Source of the DNA: Benincasa hispida
Taxonomy: Eukaryota > Streptophyta > Magnoliopsida > Cucurbitales > Cucurbitaceae
Length of the DNA stretch: 64,000 bases
Direction: 5' to 3'
Assembly: GCF_009727055.1 (NCBI RefSeq)
Contig: NC_052349.1
Coordinates: 90,527,038-90,591,037 of the forward strand
Made by a program: the position numbers and the translations under genes. The notes beneath the pieces were generated by a model, which saw only the letters and a program-made list of their open reading frames with translations, searched no databases and was not told the origin of the DNA. Below, in pieces: positions 11,524 through 22,190 of the stretch. Position 1 is the first letter of the stretch, and every line of letters starts with the position of its first letter.

Positions 11524-13640
11524 TGTTGGGAATGATGCCCTAAAGTCTTGTGTCCTGTAGTTTGTAAACATATTTTGTACGAACGCTTGTGATGTATAAT
11601 ATATGATATTTACTTCACATCTTAACTTTGCACATTGGATGTTTTATTTGCTTTACCACAAATCAATAAACTAAAATCCCTGGTTGTCATTATGTAACTT
11701 AAGCATGTATGTGGTGACAAACAAGTGAATCATGTCTTAAGTGATAACCAAAATGGTCTGTAGTATATGGATATAGGAGGGAAACCTTATCCTGGTAACG
11801 CTACGGATGCGGCCTTCTTTGTGGATTGGTTACAAGTGTTGTGACTTGCTATAGATGGTCTAGTCCTGATCATTCATGTGGGGACATGCGAGCGGGGGCA
11901 TCTTATACAAAGAGTTTGTATAAGACCTGACCACAAAGTGTTAACGTCTCGTTATATAACGTCGTTCATGACAGAGACTTCACTTCACTAGGATGACCAT
12001 AAGTAATATGACCTCAATCTTGAGTGAGTTGGGAACTCCTGCCATTGACGGTGGTCCTTAATTTGCATGGGTACGAGTGGCCAGGTCGCCAACTCAAACC
12101 TACCACTTTGAGGATTCGTCTGATTTGAGAGCTGGAAACTCAGCTACACAAGCTGAAATTTACTCCTTCCCCGAAAGCAAGGGTAAGTAGATAGATTGCT
12201 CCCTTAAGGGCTGATCCCGGGACTTGAACGATGTGGTGCCACACACCTTCTCATGTCCTGAGAGGTGTTCGCACATAGTAGGACTATGTTGTATTGTTCA
12301 TTAGAGGGATCAGTGGTATTTAAGGAATGAGAAGTAACTATAAAGGCAAAATAGTAAATTGGCCCAACTGTACTTACGAGCATCTATGAAGGGTTATCAT
12401 ACTCATAATTGGTTATATCCGATGCACATAGAAATGTATCTATGGTAAGAAGAGTTCAACTGTCGGTCTTTAGTAGAATGTCTGGCAGTTAACGGATGGT
12501 GGATCTCATGGCTAAAGAGTTTGGTCAGCTATTCACGTACCATTGGAGCTTCGAACCATAGGTCCATAAGGTCCTCTTGGTAGCTTGAATACAAGTTGAG
12601 AATCAGTTTTTGGGTCAGTTTGAAATGTTCAAATTGATAAGAGAGAGTTCGATTATATATGATATAATCGAACTAGTTAATTATATATGATATGATTGAC
12701 TAAATGTATGAGATACATTAATTTGGAGGAAATTGGATATAAATATGATTTATATCAAGTAGAGGAGAAAATACTATAGTTGATATATGATATCAAACTA
12801 TAGGTTATGAATATAATATGATTATATTTATTATTTTATTAATTGGACAGTTATGAGATAATCGCCCAGTGTTTTCTCCGTATTCATGCGTTAGTGGGAA
12901 GTTCAATTCAATTTTCATAACTGAAGAATAAAATGAAAATGGTTTTCATTTTGCAAGATATACGCATAATTGCTAACAGTGTGATTAGCATTCCACCGCT
13001 TAGTAATTGAGAGCATATACGATAAGCTCACATTTGCTAAACGACTACACACCTATGTCCGTGCTTCTCTAAACGATCGCTTGCCTTCGTCTAAACAGTC
13101 GTTTAGCATCCGAGCCTTACTAAACGATCATATAGACGACCGCCTAGCTTTTCCTATACGATCATGTACCTTGCCTAAACGATCAAGCACCCCGACTATA
13201 CGATAGTTGTGCCCTTCTCCCACTTGCTTGATCTTTGTACACGATAGCCTTTCCTTCTCACCTCTACCAAATCCGAACAAAGCCCACACTTTGGATTCTC
13301 ACTCCGAGGATACTGAGGGCTCCAAGTGGTGGTGTCGTTCCCATTTCCTGCTGTTCGTGGGAAGTCGTTCGTGTAGACGATCGGGGTGTTGTTGGATGAT
13401 AGCTTGTTGTTCTAGATAGAGCGAGAGGAGTTCGTTCGTGAAGAGAGAGAGTCTTGCTGAGAAGAAAGTCTTGAACTGGTATGTTTACTCGTTCTCTTGT
13501 CATTTATCCTTTAAGCATGCCAGTAATTTAGTGTTGTTAATGCATATCTGTATGTATGAATGTATATGTGAAAATTCTATCACAATGAATTGGAAAGATC
13601 CGCTTCTGCTCATAGGTACTCTTGTATAAGAGTTCCTTCA
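11524..13640 (+). repeat. Copia-type LTR B, fused directly to gag
   Basis: It starts TGTTGGGAATGATGCCC and ends AGTTCCTTCA. It has the same block order as the A and D LTRs but is a different subfamily. It is followed not by a PBS but at once by gag codons from the middle of the domain. Bases flanking it (CTATA left, CTCCC right) do not form a target duplication. So this is either a solo LTR with a flanking deletion or the 5' LTR of another element whose leader was lost. CGATCG palindromes recur at 13020-13210. Confidence 0.8.
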
Positions 13641-14427
13641 CTCCCAATACTCCTAAAAATGTTCGAGAAGCATATGAACACTAGACAAGGGCAAACGAGA
13701 AGGCCCGAGTGTATATCTTGGCAAGCCTTAATGAAGTCTTGGCCAAGAAGCATGAGCCCATGCTCATAGCCCATGAGATCATAGAGTTCCTGAGGGGAAT
13801 GCTCAGACAACCATCTGCATAGCTCAGGCACGACGCGCTTAAGTACATCTTTAGTGCCCGTATGCAAGAGGGGGCATCTGTTCAAGAACACGTTCTCAAC
13901 ATGATGATCCACTTCAACGTGGTAGAGATGAATAGGTTAAGCATCGATGAGGCCAGCCAGGTTAGCATTATTTTGGAATCTTTACCTGAAAGTTTCCTGC
14001 ACTTTTGTAGTAATGTTGTATTGAACAGGATTGACTACAACCTGACTACCTGCTCAATAAGCTATAGACCTTTCAATCCTTGTTGAAAAACAAGAAAAAG
14101 AAGGGTGAAACAAATGTTGCTTCATCTTCCAAAAAGTTTCACAAAGGTTTGACCTCTGGAACTAAGTCTATACCTTCTTCCTTCGACACCAAAAAGTGGA
14201 TGAAGAAGAAGAGTGGAAAAGGGAAGGCTACTTCTAACCCAGAAGTTGTTGCACCAAGGGATATACAACCTATCAGGGTTGACAAGGGAAAAAGATTCCA
14301 TTGCAACCAAGATGGGCATTGGAAGAGGAACTGCCCCAGATATTTGGCAGAAAAGAAGAAGGCCAAACAAGGTAAATGTGATTTACTTGTCTTGGAAAAT
14401 TGTTTAGTGGAGAATGATGATTCTGCC
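13641..14427 (+). pseudogene. Copia gag pseudogene (A), N-terminally truncated
   Basis: The reading begins inside the capsid domain (KNVREAYEH then a stop, then ILASLNEVLAKKHEPM) and runs through HVLNMMIHFNVVEMN to a basic, Ser-rich linker. It ends in a zinc-knuckle-like FHCNQDGHWKRNCP near 14297-14340. The first Cys of the CCHC knuckle is Arg here. About the first 50 codons seen in the element D gag are missing. There are in-frame stops near 13682 and 13819 and a frameshift near 14040. Gag would form the virus-like particle. Confidence 0.88.
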
Positions 14428-14680
14428 TAGATTATTGACTCTGGGGCTACTAACCATATTTTTTCTTCATTTCAGGAAATTAGTTCCTAACGGCAACTTG
14501 ATGCTGGTGAGATGACGATGCGAGTTAGAACTGGGCACGTCGTCTCAGCTGTGGCAGTGGGAGGTCTTCGGTTGACTTTACAGAACAAATTTCTCATTTT
14601 TAATGATATATTTGTAGTTCCAGATTTAAAAAGGAACTTCGTTTCTGTAAAGTGCTTAATATAACAATGTTATCATCTAA
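14428..14680 (+). pseudogene. Copia protease pseudogene (A)
   Basis: The active-site segment IIDSGATNHIF (14431-14463) keeps the catalytic Asp-Ser-Gly, but the preceding Trp codon is a stop (TAG at 14428-14430). Downstream pieces follow the copia protease pattern, including MRVRTGHVVSAVAVGG near 14517-14566 and a VVPDLKRNFVSVK block near 14616-14650, with another stop at about 14661. Confidence 0.85.
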
Positions 14681-14697
14681 ACTTTTCTTTTAATAAA

Positions 14698-15560
14698 GTG
14701 TTTATTACAAAGAATGGTGTTGATATATGTTCTGCAAAACTGGAAAATAATCTATATGTGCTAAGGTCGTTAGCAACAAATGCCCTCCATAACATAGGGA
14801 TGTTTAAAACTATTGTAACTCAAAATAAAAGACTTGGAATTTCTCCTAAGAAAAATGCCCAACTTTGGCACCTAAGACTAGGACACATCAATCTCAATAG
14901 GATTGAGAGGTTGGTGAAGAATGGACTTTTAAGCGAGTTAGAAAAAAAATTCTTTACCTGTGTGTAAGTCATGCCTTGAAGGCAAAATGACTAAAAAACC
15001 TTTTATTGGAAAAGGTCATAGGGCCAAAGAATCTATAGAGTTAGTACATTCAGAACTTTGTGATCCATTGAATGTAAAAGCTAGGGGAAGTTATTAATAT
15101 TTCATCACTTTTACTGAAGATTATTCAAGATATGGGTACGTTTATTTAATGCAACATAAATCTGAATCTTTTAAAAAGTTCAAAGAATCCAAGGCTGAAG
15201 TTGAAAATGCATTAAATAAAATGATTAAAACATTTTGATCTCATCGAGGTGGAAAGTTTATTGATTTGACATTCCAGAACTATATGATAGATCATGGAAT
15301 TGTATCCCAACTCTCAGCACCTGGTACACCTCAGCAAAATGGTATATCGAAAGGAGAAATTGAACCCTATTGGACATGGTTCGGTCTATGATGAGTTATG
15401 CTTCCTTACCTGACTCGTTTTATGGTTATGCAGTGGAGACTACGACCTACATCTTGAACTGCGTTTCCTCCAAGAGTGTTACCAGAACACCTTTAGAGTT
15501 ATGAAATGGTCGTAAAGCTAGTTTATGTCATTTCAGAATCTGGGGTTGCCCAACACATAT
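14698..15560 (+). pseudogene. Copia integrase pseudogene (A)
   Basis: The pre-integrase domain is readable in one frame (14698-14967) with LENNLYVLRSLATNAL and the zinc-binding start WHLRLGHINLNRIERL. A frameshift near 14950 leads to CLEGKMTKKPFIGKGHRAKE. In the core, the first catalytic Asp of the 'VHSDLC' motif has become Glu (VHSEL, near 15050). ITFTEDYSRYGYVYL and GTPQQNGIS follow. A stop near 15097, a stop near 15237 and a frameshift near 15350 complete the decay. Integrase inserts the cDNA into the genome. Confidence 0.88.
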
Positions 15561-16650
15561 GCTTGAGGCTAATCCTAAGAAATTGGAACCACGTTCAAGG
15601 TTGTGCGTATTTGTGGGCTACCCCAAGGGAACGAGAGGTGGTTATTTCTTTGATCCTAAAGAAAACAAAGTATTTGTATTGACAACTACTACTTTTCTTG
15701 AGGAAGACCACATAAGGGAGCATAGACCATGAAGTAAAATTGTGTTGAATGAGATTTCTAAAGAAACTATTGAATCTTCAACAAGAGTTATTGAAGAACC
15801 TAGTACTTCAACAAGAGTTGTTGAAGTAGGTTCATCTAATTGCTCAAATCCACCTCAAGTGTTGAGGGAACCTCGACGTAGTGGGAGGGTTGCAAACCCA
15901 CCTATTCGCTATATGGGTTCAACTGAAATCCTATTCTAGACTAAGTCTATTCGGGTCCTTCTATCCATTACCTCATATTATGACTATGAGATTTGGCAAA
16001 TGGATGTTAAGACTGCATCTGAATGGCAATCTTGAGGAGACCATTTATATGATGCAGCCTAGGGATTCATAAAGGTCAAGAGCAAAAGGTTTACAAGCTT
16101 AATTGGTGCATTTATGGACTGAAACAAGCATTTTGATCTTGGAACATAAGGTTTGATATTGTGATAAAATCTTATGGCTTTGATCAAAATGTTGATGAGC
16201 CTTGTGTATACAAGAAAATCATCAGCAGTTTAGTAGTTTTTCTAGTGTTGTATGTGATGATATCCTACTCATTGGGAATAATGTAGGTTTACTGACTACA
16301 GTTAAGAACTGGCCAGTGACCCAATTCTAAATGAAAGATTTGGGGGCTCAGTTTGTTCTGGGTATTCAGATCTTTCGAGATCGAAAGAAGAAAACGTTGG
16401 CATTGTCTCAGACATCGTATATTGACAAGACGCTTGTCAAGTATTCGATGTGGAACTTCAAGAAGGGCTTATTTCCTTTCAAGCACGAAGTGACATTGTC
16501 TAAGGAACAGTGTCATAAGACACCTCAAGAGATTGACGAGATGAGACGGATCTCCTATGCATCTATTATAGGCAGCTTGATAATGTGATGTTATGTACTA
16601 GACTTGACATTTTCTATGTAGTGGGAATAGTTAGTAGATATTAATCTAAT
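15561..16650 (+). pseudogene. Copia linker and reverse transcriptase pseudogene (A)
   Basis: The linker part (15590-15937) reads FVGYPKGTRGGYFFDPKENK and REPRRSGRVANPPIRYMG. It then jumps directly to the RT block YYDYEIWQMDVKT near 15980. By comparison with element D, roughly 285 bases covering the start of RT have been deleted at about 15937. The catalytic YVDD box (16251-16263) has lost one base, so the frame breaks inside it. The RT C-terminal part is open at 16331-16588: MKDLGAQFVLGIQIFRDRKK, then SKEQCHKTPQEIDEM. Confidence 0.88.
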
Positions 16651-16827
16651 CCAGGATTAGATCACTGGACAGCTGTTAAGAACATATTCTAGTATCTACG
16701 GAGAACGAGGGACTACATGCTTGTGTATGGTTCTAAAGATTTGATCCTTACGGAATACACGAACTCTGATTTTTAGACTGATAAGGATTTTACGAAAGTC
16801 ACATCAAGGATCAATGTTCACTTTTAA

Positions 16828-16861
<34 letters not shown>

Positions 16862-17280
16862 AAAGTAGTATGGCGAAGCACCAAGCAAGGGTGCATCACT
16901 GACTCCACCATGGAAGTTGAGTATGTAGCTGCTTGTAAAGCTACTAAGGAAGTCATTTGACTCAAGAAATTCTTGACTGATTTGGAAGTTGTTCCAAACA
17001 TGTTAAAGCCCATCACACTTTATTATGATAATAGTGGTACTGTGGCTAATTCCCAAGAGCCTAGGAGTCATAAGCGCGGAAAGCATATAAAGAAGAATTA
17101 TCATTTCATCCGAGAGATTGTGCATTGAGGGGACATTATTGTCACACAGATAGCTTCTAAGCACAACGTTGCTGATCCATTTACAAAGGCCCTCATGGCT
17201 ACAGTGTTGAGGGTCACCTGTAGAGTATGGGTCTAAGGGACAGACCACGTCTAGACTAGAGCAAGTGAAAGATATTGTAC
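16651..17280 (+). pseudogene. Copia RNase H pseudogene (A)
   Basis: Pieces include YMLVYGSKDLILT near 16718-16755, VVWRSTKQG near 16866, MEVEYVAACKATKEVI near 16912-16960, and PITLYYDNSGTVANSQEPRS near 17010-17060. FTKAL follows near 17180. A run of 31 G disrupts the domain, and there are stops including an Arg codon changed to TGA at 17126-17128. RNase H removes the RNA strand during cDNA synthesis. Confidence 0.87.
16829..16859. repeat. Poly-G tract (31 G)
   Basis: There are 31 consecutive guanines inside the RNase H remnant, at a site where element D has only AGGGAGGGGTTG. It probably arose by slippage from that short G-rich seed. The exact length may be a sequencing error. Confidence 0.9.
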
Positions 17281-17350
17281 TAGTTGTGTTATACTCTAGT
17301 TTATTATTTGTGTACTTGTATTTTTTATATTGTACACCTCACTAGCTTTA

Positions 17351-17365
17351 AGTCAAGTGGGAGAT
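17351..17365 (+). other. Polypurine tract of copia A
   Basis: AGTCAAGTGGGAGAT sits immediately before the 3' LTR. The same AAGTGGGAGAT string precedes the 3' LTRs of C and D. The polypurine tract primes plus-strand synthesis. Bases 17281-17350 between RNase H and this site are non-coding. Confidence 0.8.
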
Positions 17366-18189
17366 TGTTAGGGTTGATGTCCTAAATCTCGTAGGGTTCT
17401 ATAGTTTGTAAACATTGAATGAACAAACTCATCATGTGATTAATAAAATATATGATATTTTTTTCACTTTGTCTATAAACTATGCGATATTTTAGTTGCA
17501 TTAACCACAAACCAACAAACTAAGATCTGAGGTTATCATTGTAACTTAAACATGTAAGTGGAGACATATGGGTGAATCATGTTTAAGTGATAACCCAAAT
17601 GGTCTGTAGTATATGGATAAGGCTGGGTACCTTATCCTGGTGACACTATTAGTATGATCCGCTTTATAGGTGTTACAATTGTTGTAAAGTGCTACAAATG
17701 ATCTGATCCTAATCATTCGTGTGTTAAACATGCGAGCGGGGATATTCTATACAAAGGAGTTTGTATAAGATCAGACCACAAAATGTTTAGTCTCATTATA
17801 TAATACCATTCATAATAGAGACTTACATTTCACCAGGACGACCATAGGTAACATGACCTGAATCTTGAGTGAGTTGTGAACTTCTGACTATGAGGGCAGT
17901 TCTTTGATTTGTATGGGTGAGAATGACCAAATCACCGACTCAACAAGCCTACCATTTTGGGGATTCGTCTGATTTGGGAGCTGAGAACACATCTACACAA
18001 GATTGAATTCACTCCTTCCCCGAAGCAGAGGTAAGTAGATAAATTCCTCGCTTAAGGGTTGATTCCAAGTCTTGAACAATGTAGCGTCACACTCTCTCCT
18101 GACCTGAGAGGGGTTTAGTCATAATGGGACTATGATTTATTGTTCATTAGAGTGATCAGTGATACTTAAGGAGTTAGATGTAACTACAG
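17366..18189 (+). repeat. Truncated 3' LTR of copia A
   Basis: It starts TGTTAGGGTTGATGTCC and follows the 5' LTR of A closely up to GATGTAACTACAG at 18189. There it stops abruptly, so only the first 824 of about 1980 bases are present. The next bases belong to the gypsy G2 integrase tail. Confidence 0.88.
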
Positions 18190-18431
18190 TTGGCCAAAAA
18201 GTGCTCCTTTATAATTCTAAATTAAAGCTGATGGCAGGTACACTTCGTTCTAAATGGTTAGGTCTTTTTGGTCTTACTGATGTTTATCCTATTGATGCAG
18301 TGAGAATTCAAAGTTTGGAGACGGGCAAATCATTCAAAGTTAATGGTAATTGGTTGAAGGTTTTTCACGATGGAGATTCTCTCGATTGTTTTGATCCTGC
18401 CTACCGGTTGGACTCACCGATTTACACTTAA
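18190..18431 (+). pseudogene. Ty3/gypsy integrase C-terminal fragment (G2)
   Basis: The + frame reads VGQKVLLYNSKLKLMAGTLR, then SKWLGLFGLTDVYPIDAVRI, then GKSFKVNGNWLKVF, and stops at 18429-18431. This is the conserved tail of Athila/Tat integrases (LLYNSRLKLFPGKLRSRW-like). An upstream ATG at 18159 lies in LTR sequence, so the apparent 90-residue frame is a chance fusion across the junction. Its orientation and family fit the missing end of G2. Confidence 0.87.
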
Positions 18432-19625
18432 ATAAAGTCAAACATGGTCAAGCAACTACCTTAAAAATTTGTGCTTCCTAGATGTAGCCAAACTTTAAAT
18501 CTTTTTTCTTTCTTAGTGAAATTTCATTTATTGTAATTTTTTTCTCTTTTTGATCTTAATATTTCTCATCTTCTTGTTTTGTTAGGCTTTTAGTTGGGAA
18601 TGCTTGTTGGAGAGGAGTCTTTTTCCCCTATCCGCCCTCCAAGGAAGTTTTCTGTTCCCTTATGCTCTTGATTTCTCACACTGGGGATAATGTGTATTTT
18701 TTAAAGTTGGGGGTGGGGTGTTGGTATTTTGGTACTTATGATTGATGCATATCTAGTAGTCCTTGAGCATCTGAGCTCAAACTTGTGTTGCTTTTGAATG
18801 TTTGTTTCCCTTGTTGTTGTGCTCATTGTTATAACCGTTGATGATACACTTATTAAGAACCTACATGTTTGATACATTGTAGGAAGAAATTAATCATGAT
18901 TTTTTAGTTCTTTTTAAAAAAAATATTCATTCTTGCATGCAAATTTGAGTTCTTTACCTGACTATCCAAGGTCTTACATACTTAGAATGGCATTATAGAG
19001 CCCATATTTTTGTTGTCACCCCAAAGGGCTTACTGATAGAACTGGACTTTCCTAAATTTCAATTTAGCAATACAAGTACTAAGTGCAAACCAACTATTGC
19101 TCCAACTTTTTCTCTTTAAAAAAAATGTTAATAAAGAAAGATTTATTCCACTTTATTAAGGATATGATTAACCAAGAGTGGCTATGACACCCATAGTTTC
19201 CCTCTGAGCTAAAGTGTCCTTAAATAATGAGTACCTTAGGCACCTTTCAAGGAACTCGGTCCGTAGTTGGACGTCTTTCACGTAACCAATGTGGGCAAGC
19301 AAAAACGAAATTAGTTTTTCTAGAAAAGGTTTCCTTTCCATTTCAAAAAAAGAAAAAAATATGGATGACAAGAAATAAGATTGTTTTTCCCTTTTTCATG
19401 TTATTACCACTTTGAAATCAAGGAAGTTTAATTCTTGATCTTTCAAGCCAGAGTAGGGGAAAATGAATTGAGGGCCTTACTTATGCATGGATTGATTTGA
19501 AGAATTTTTCTTAGAATTATCTCATTTGATTGATTGCTTTTGGAGTATATTGTTGATGACATGAACGATCTTACTAGACTACTAAAACGAGAGTAATGAA
19601 CTGTGCAATTAAGCAAACATATTTT
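18432..19625 (+). other. 3' non-coding region of G2
   Basis: Downstream of the integrase tail is a T-rich spacer, then CACTGGGGATAATGTGT and the purine-rich AGTTGGGGGTGGGGTG (18704-18719), typical of the untranslated region after Athila/Tat pol. Further on is a block CACCCCAAAGGGCTTACTGATAG near 19017-19040. I see no env-like gene and no second G2 LTR. The region is cut at 19626 by the LTR of element C. Confidence 0.6.
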
Positions 19626-21624
19626 TAAAGAAACTCTTAACAAAGAGAACCAGTGAGTGGAAGCAAGATCTTTCCAAACCCCATTGTGACAAAGCATACA
19701 TATTACAATCAAACAGCAATAGTTATGCATAAACTTTAAATCACAGCATGCTTCCAAAGGAAAATACTAAAGATCGAGTGAGCATACCCTTGAAGAAATT
19801 TTTCTTCTCGTATCCTTCGATCTAATAGCATGAACGCTATACCTTAGTAAACAGTCGAACTTGTAGAATCCTCGAACACAATTGAGTAACACTCAACCCT
19901 CGACTCTCGAACAGCAAGTAGAAACCACCACAAGGCTACCTCGGTATTCTCAGTGTGAGAATCCAGGATTTGTGAGTTCTGTATGGATTTGGTAGAGGGA
20001 AGAAGGAATTGAACGATCGTGTAGACAATCGAGTAAGTGAGAGAAGACAGGAGACTATCGTGTAGTCTTGGGCACTCGATCGTTCAGTAATGAGCGACTA
20101 TCGTATAGAAGAGCTCGATACACGATCGTTTACTCTCTCAAGCTATCATATAGCCTTTTGTTAATGTGCGTTCACTTATCATTCGATCATGAAAAAATGA
20201 AACCGATTTTCATTTTATCCATCAGCTACCATAATTGATCATAACTTCCCACTAAGTTGGTTATTAGGAGAAAAAACTGAAACTAATTAACCCATAATTG
20301 ATTTAATTATATAAATAAATAATATATTCATAACCTATAGTTTTAATATCACATCTCATGCAATATATAAACCATGGTTTTTTTTCTCCTTTATGGCATT
20401 TAACATTAATTCCTCCAATTAATGTATCTAATACATCAAATCAATTATATCACATATAATTGAATCAATTTAATTATATCATATATAATCAAATTCCCTC
20501 TTGTTAATTTGAACACTTCAAATTAACCCAAAAACTTATTCTCAACATGAATCCATTGAGCTATCAAGGGGACCTTATGGACCTGTAGCTTGAAGCTCCA
20601 ATGATACATCAATAACTGACTAAACTATTTAATCAGATATCCACCATCCGTTAACTACCGGGTACTTCACTAAAGACTGACAATTGTACTCTTCGTACTA
20701 CAAATTTATTTCCGTGTCCATTGGATATAACCAATCAACGGTATGATGACCCTTCACAAATCGCTCATAAGTACAGCCTAGCCAATTTACCATTTTGCTC
20801 CTGTAATTACATCTAACTCCTTAAGTACTACTGATTTCTCTAGTAAATAATATTTCATAATCCTATTATGAGTAAACCCTTCTCGGGCTAAGAGAAGGTG
20901 TGGTGCTACATTGTTCAAGCCCCAGAATCAATCCTTAAGGGAGCAATTTATCTACTTACCCCTGCTTTGGGGAAGGAGTAAATTTCGTCTTGTGTAGCTG
21001 AGTTCCAAGCTCCCCAATCAGACAAATCCCCAAAGTGGTAGGTTTGAGTCGACGATCTAGCCACTCGCACCCATGCAAATCAAAGAACCGCCCTCGCAGG
21101 CAGGAGTTCCCAACTCACTCAGGATTAAGGTCATGTTACCTATGATCGACCGCTAGTGAGATGAAGTTCTCTGTCATGAATGACATTATATAACAAGACT
21201 AAACATTTTGTGATTCGGTCTTATACAAACTCCTTTGTATAGATCATCCTCGCTTGCATGTCTAATACATGAATGGTCAGGATCATACCATTTGTAACAC
21301 TTTACAACATTTGTAACATCTACAAAGCGAGCCACACTCGTAGCGTCATCAGGATAAGGTATCCCTTCTCTGTCCATATACTACAGATCATTTAGGTTAT
21401 GACTTAAAGCACGATCCACTTGTATGTCTCCACATACATGCTTAAGTTACAATGACAACCAGGGATCTTAGTTTATTGGTTTTTGGTTAATGCAACTAAA
21501 ATATCTCATATTTCATAGACATTAGTGAATAAAATATCTCATATTATTACATCACAAATAGTTTGTTCATACAGGTATTCACAAACTACATGACCCTACA
21601 AGATTTAGGGCATCAACCCCAACA
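19626..21624 (-). repeat. 3' LTR of copia C
   Basis: On the plus strand it ends GCATCAACCCCAACA, the reverse complement of TGTTGGGGTTGATGC. Its other end (TAAAGAAACTC at 19626) corresponds to the degenerate ...GAGTTCCTGCA end. Length is about 1999 bases, matching the 2000-base 3' LTR of D. CGATCG palindromes occur at 20010-20170. No long open frame is meaningful here. Confidence 0.85.
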
Positions 21625-21625
21625 A

Positions 21626-21640
21626 TCTCCCACTTTTCCT
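21626..21640 (-). other. Polypurine tract of copia C
   Basis: On the minus strand this reads AGGAAAAGTGGGAGA, directly before the 3' LTR. A second TGGGAGAT-like copy lies at about 21713-21722, as in element D near 42509. Confidence 0.75.
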
Positions 21641-21726
21641 AAAGCTAATGGGGTGTACAAGATACTTACAAGTACAAAACAATAAACTAGGGCACAAACA
21701 CCCAGTAAAAACATCTCCCACTTTCC

Positions 21727-22190
21727 CTAATCAAGCCGTGGATGATCTCTTAGACCCCTACTCTGTAGGTGACCCTCAAACACTATAGTCGTGAGAGCCT
21801 TCGTAAACGGACTGACAACGTTGTTCTCCAAAGCAATCTTCGTGACAATCACGTCCCCTCGATGCACAATCTCACTTATGAGATGATATTTCCGCTTTAT
21901 ATGCTTGCCACGCTTATGACTACGAGGCTTTCTGGAATTTTCCACAACACCACTATTATCACAATAAAAGGTGATGGGCCTAGATATGTCTGGAACAACT
22001 TCCAGATTAGTCAGGAACTTTCTGAGCCAAACGGCCTCCTTAACAGCTTCACAAGCCGCTACATACTCGGCCTCTATGGTGGAGTCAATGATGTACCCCT
22101 GCTTAGTGCTTCGCCATACTAAAGTTCCTCCGTTAAGAGTGCTGCTTAGTGCTTCGCCATACTATAGCTCCTCCAATAAGAGTGAACACT
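21727..22190 (-). pseudogene. Copia RNase H pseudogene (C)
   Basis: The minus strand from about 22188 gives the RNase H core. The C-terminal part (21727-21945) is open and reads KPRSHKRGKHIKRKYHLISE, then VHRGDVIVTKIALENNV and FTKALTTIVFEGH. A 43-bp direct duplication (22099-22141 and 22142-22184) repeats the segment coding for the WRSTKQ area and shifts the frame, as 43 is not a multiple of three. Confidence 0.87.

Larger units (their letters stand above)
9049..18189 (+). mobile_element. Ty1/copia retrotransposon A, composite and truncated
   Basis: The order is 5' LTR, PBS, leader, a foreign LTR (B), gag, protease, integrase, RT, RNase H, PPT and a truncated 3' LTR. Integrase before RT is the copia order. 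The 5' and 3' LTRs are the same subfamily; about 18 of the first 220 bases differ by eye. All domains carry stops or frameshifts. The element lies inside G2, and its 3' end is fused to the G2 integrase tail. It has no target duplication because the right end is deleted. Confidence 0.85.

Noticed and set aside
11519..13645. Target duplication around LTR B
   Set aside because: CTATA and CTCCC do not match, and the right side is gag sequence of the host element with bases missing.
18159..18431. 90-residue frame as an independent gene
   Set aside because: Its first codons lie in the copia A 3' LTR and the rest is the G2 integrase tail, so it is a chance fusion across a deletion junction.
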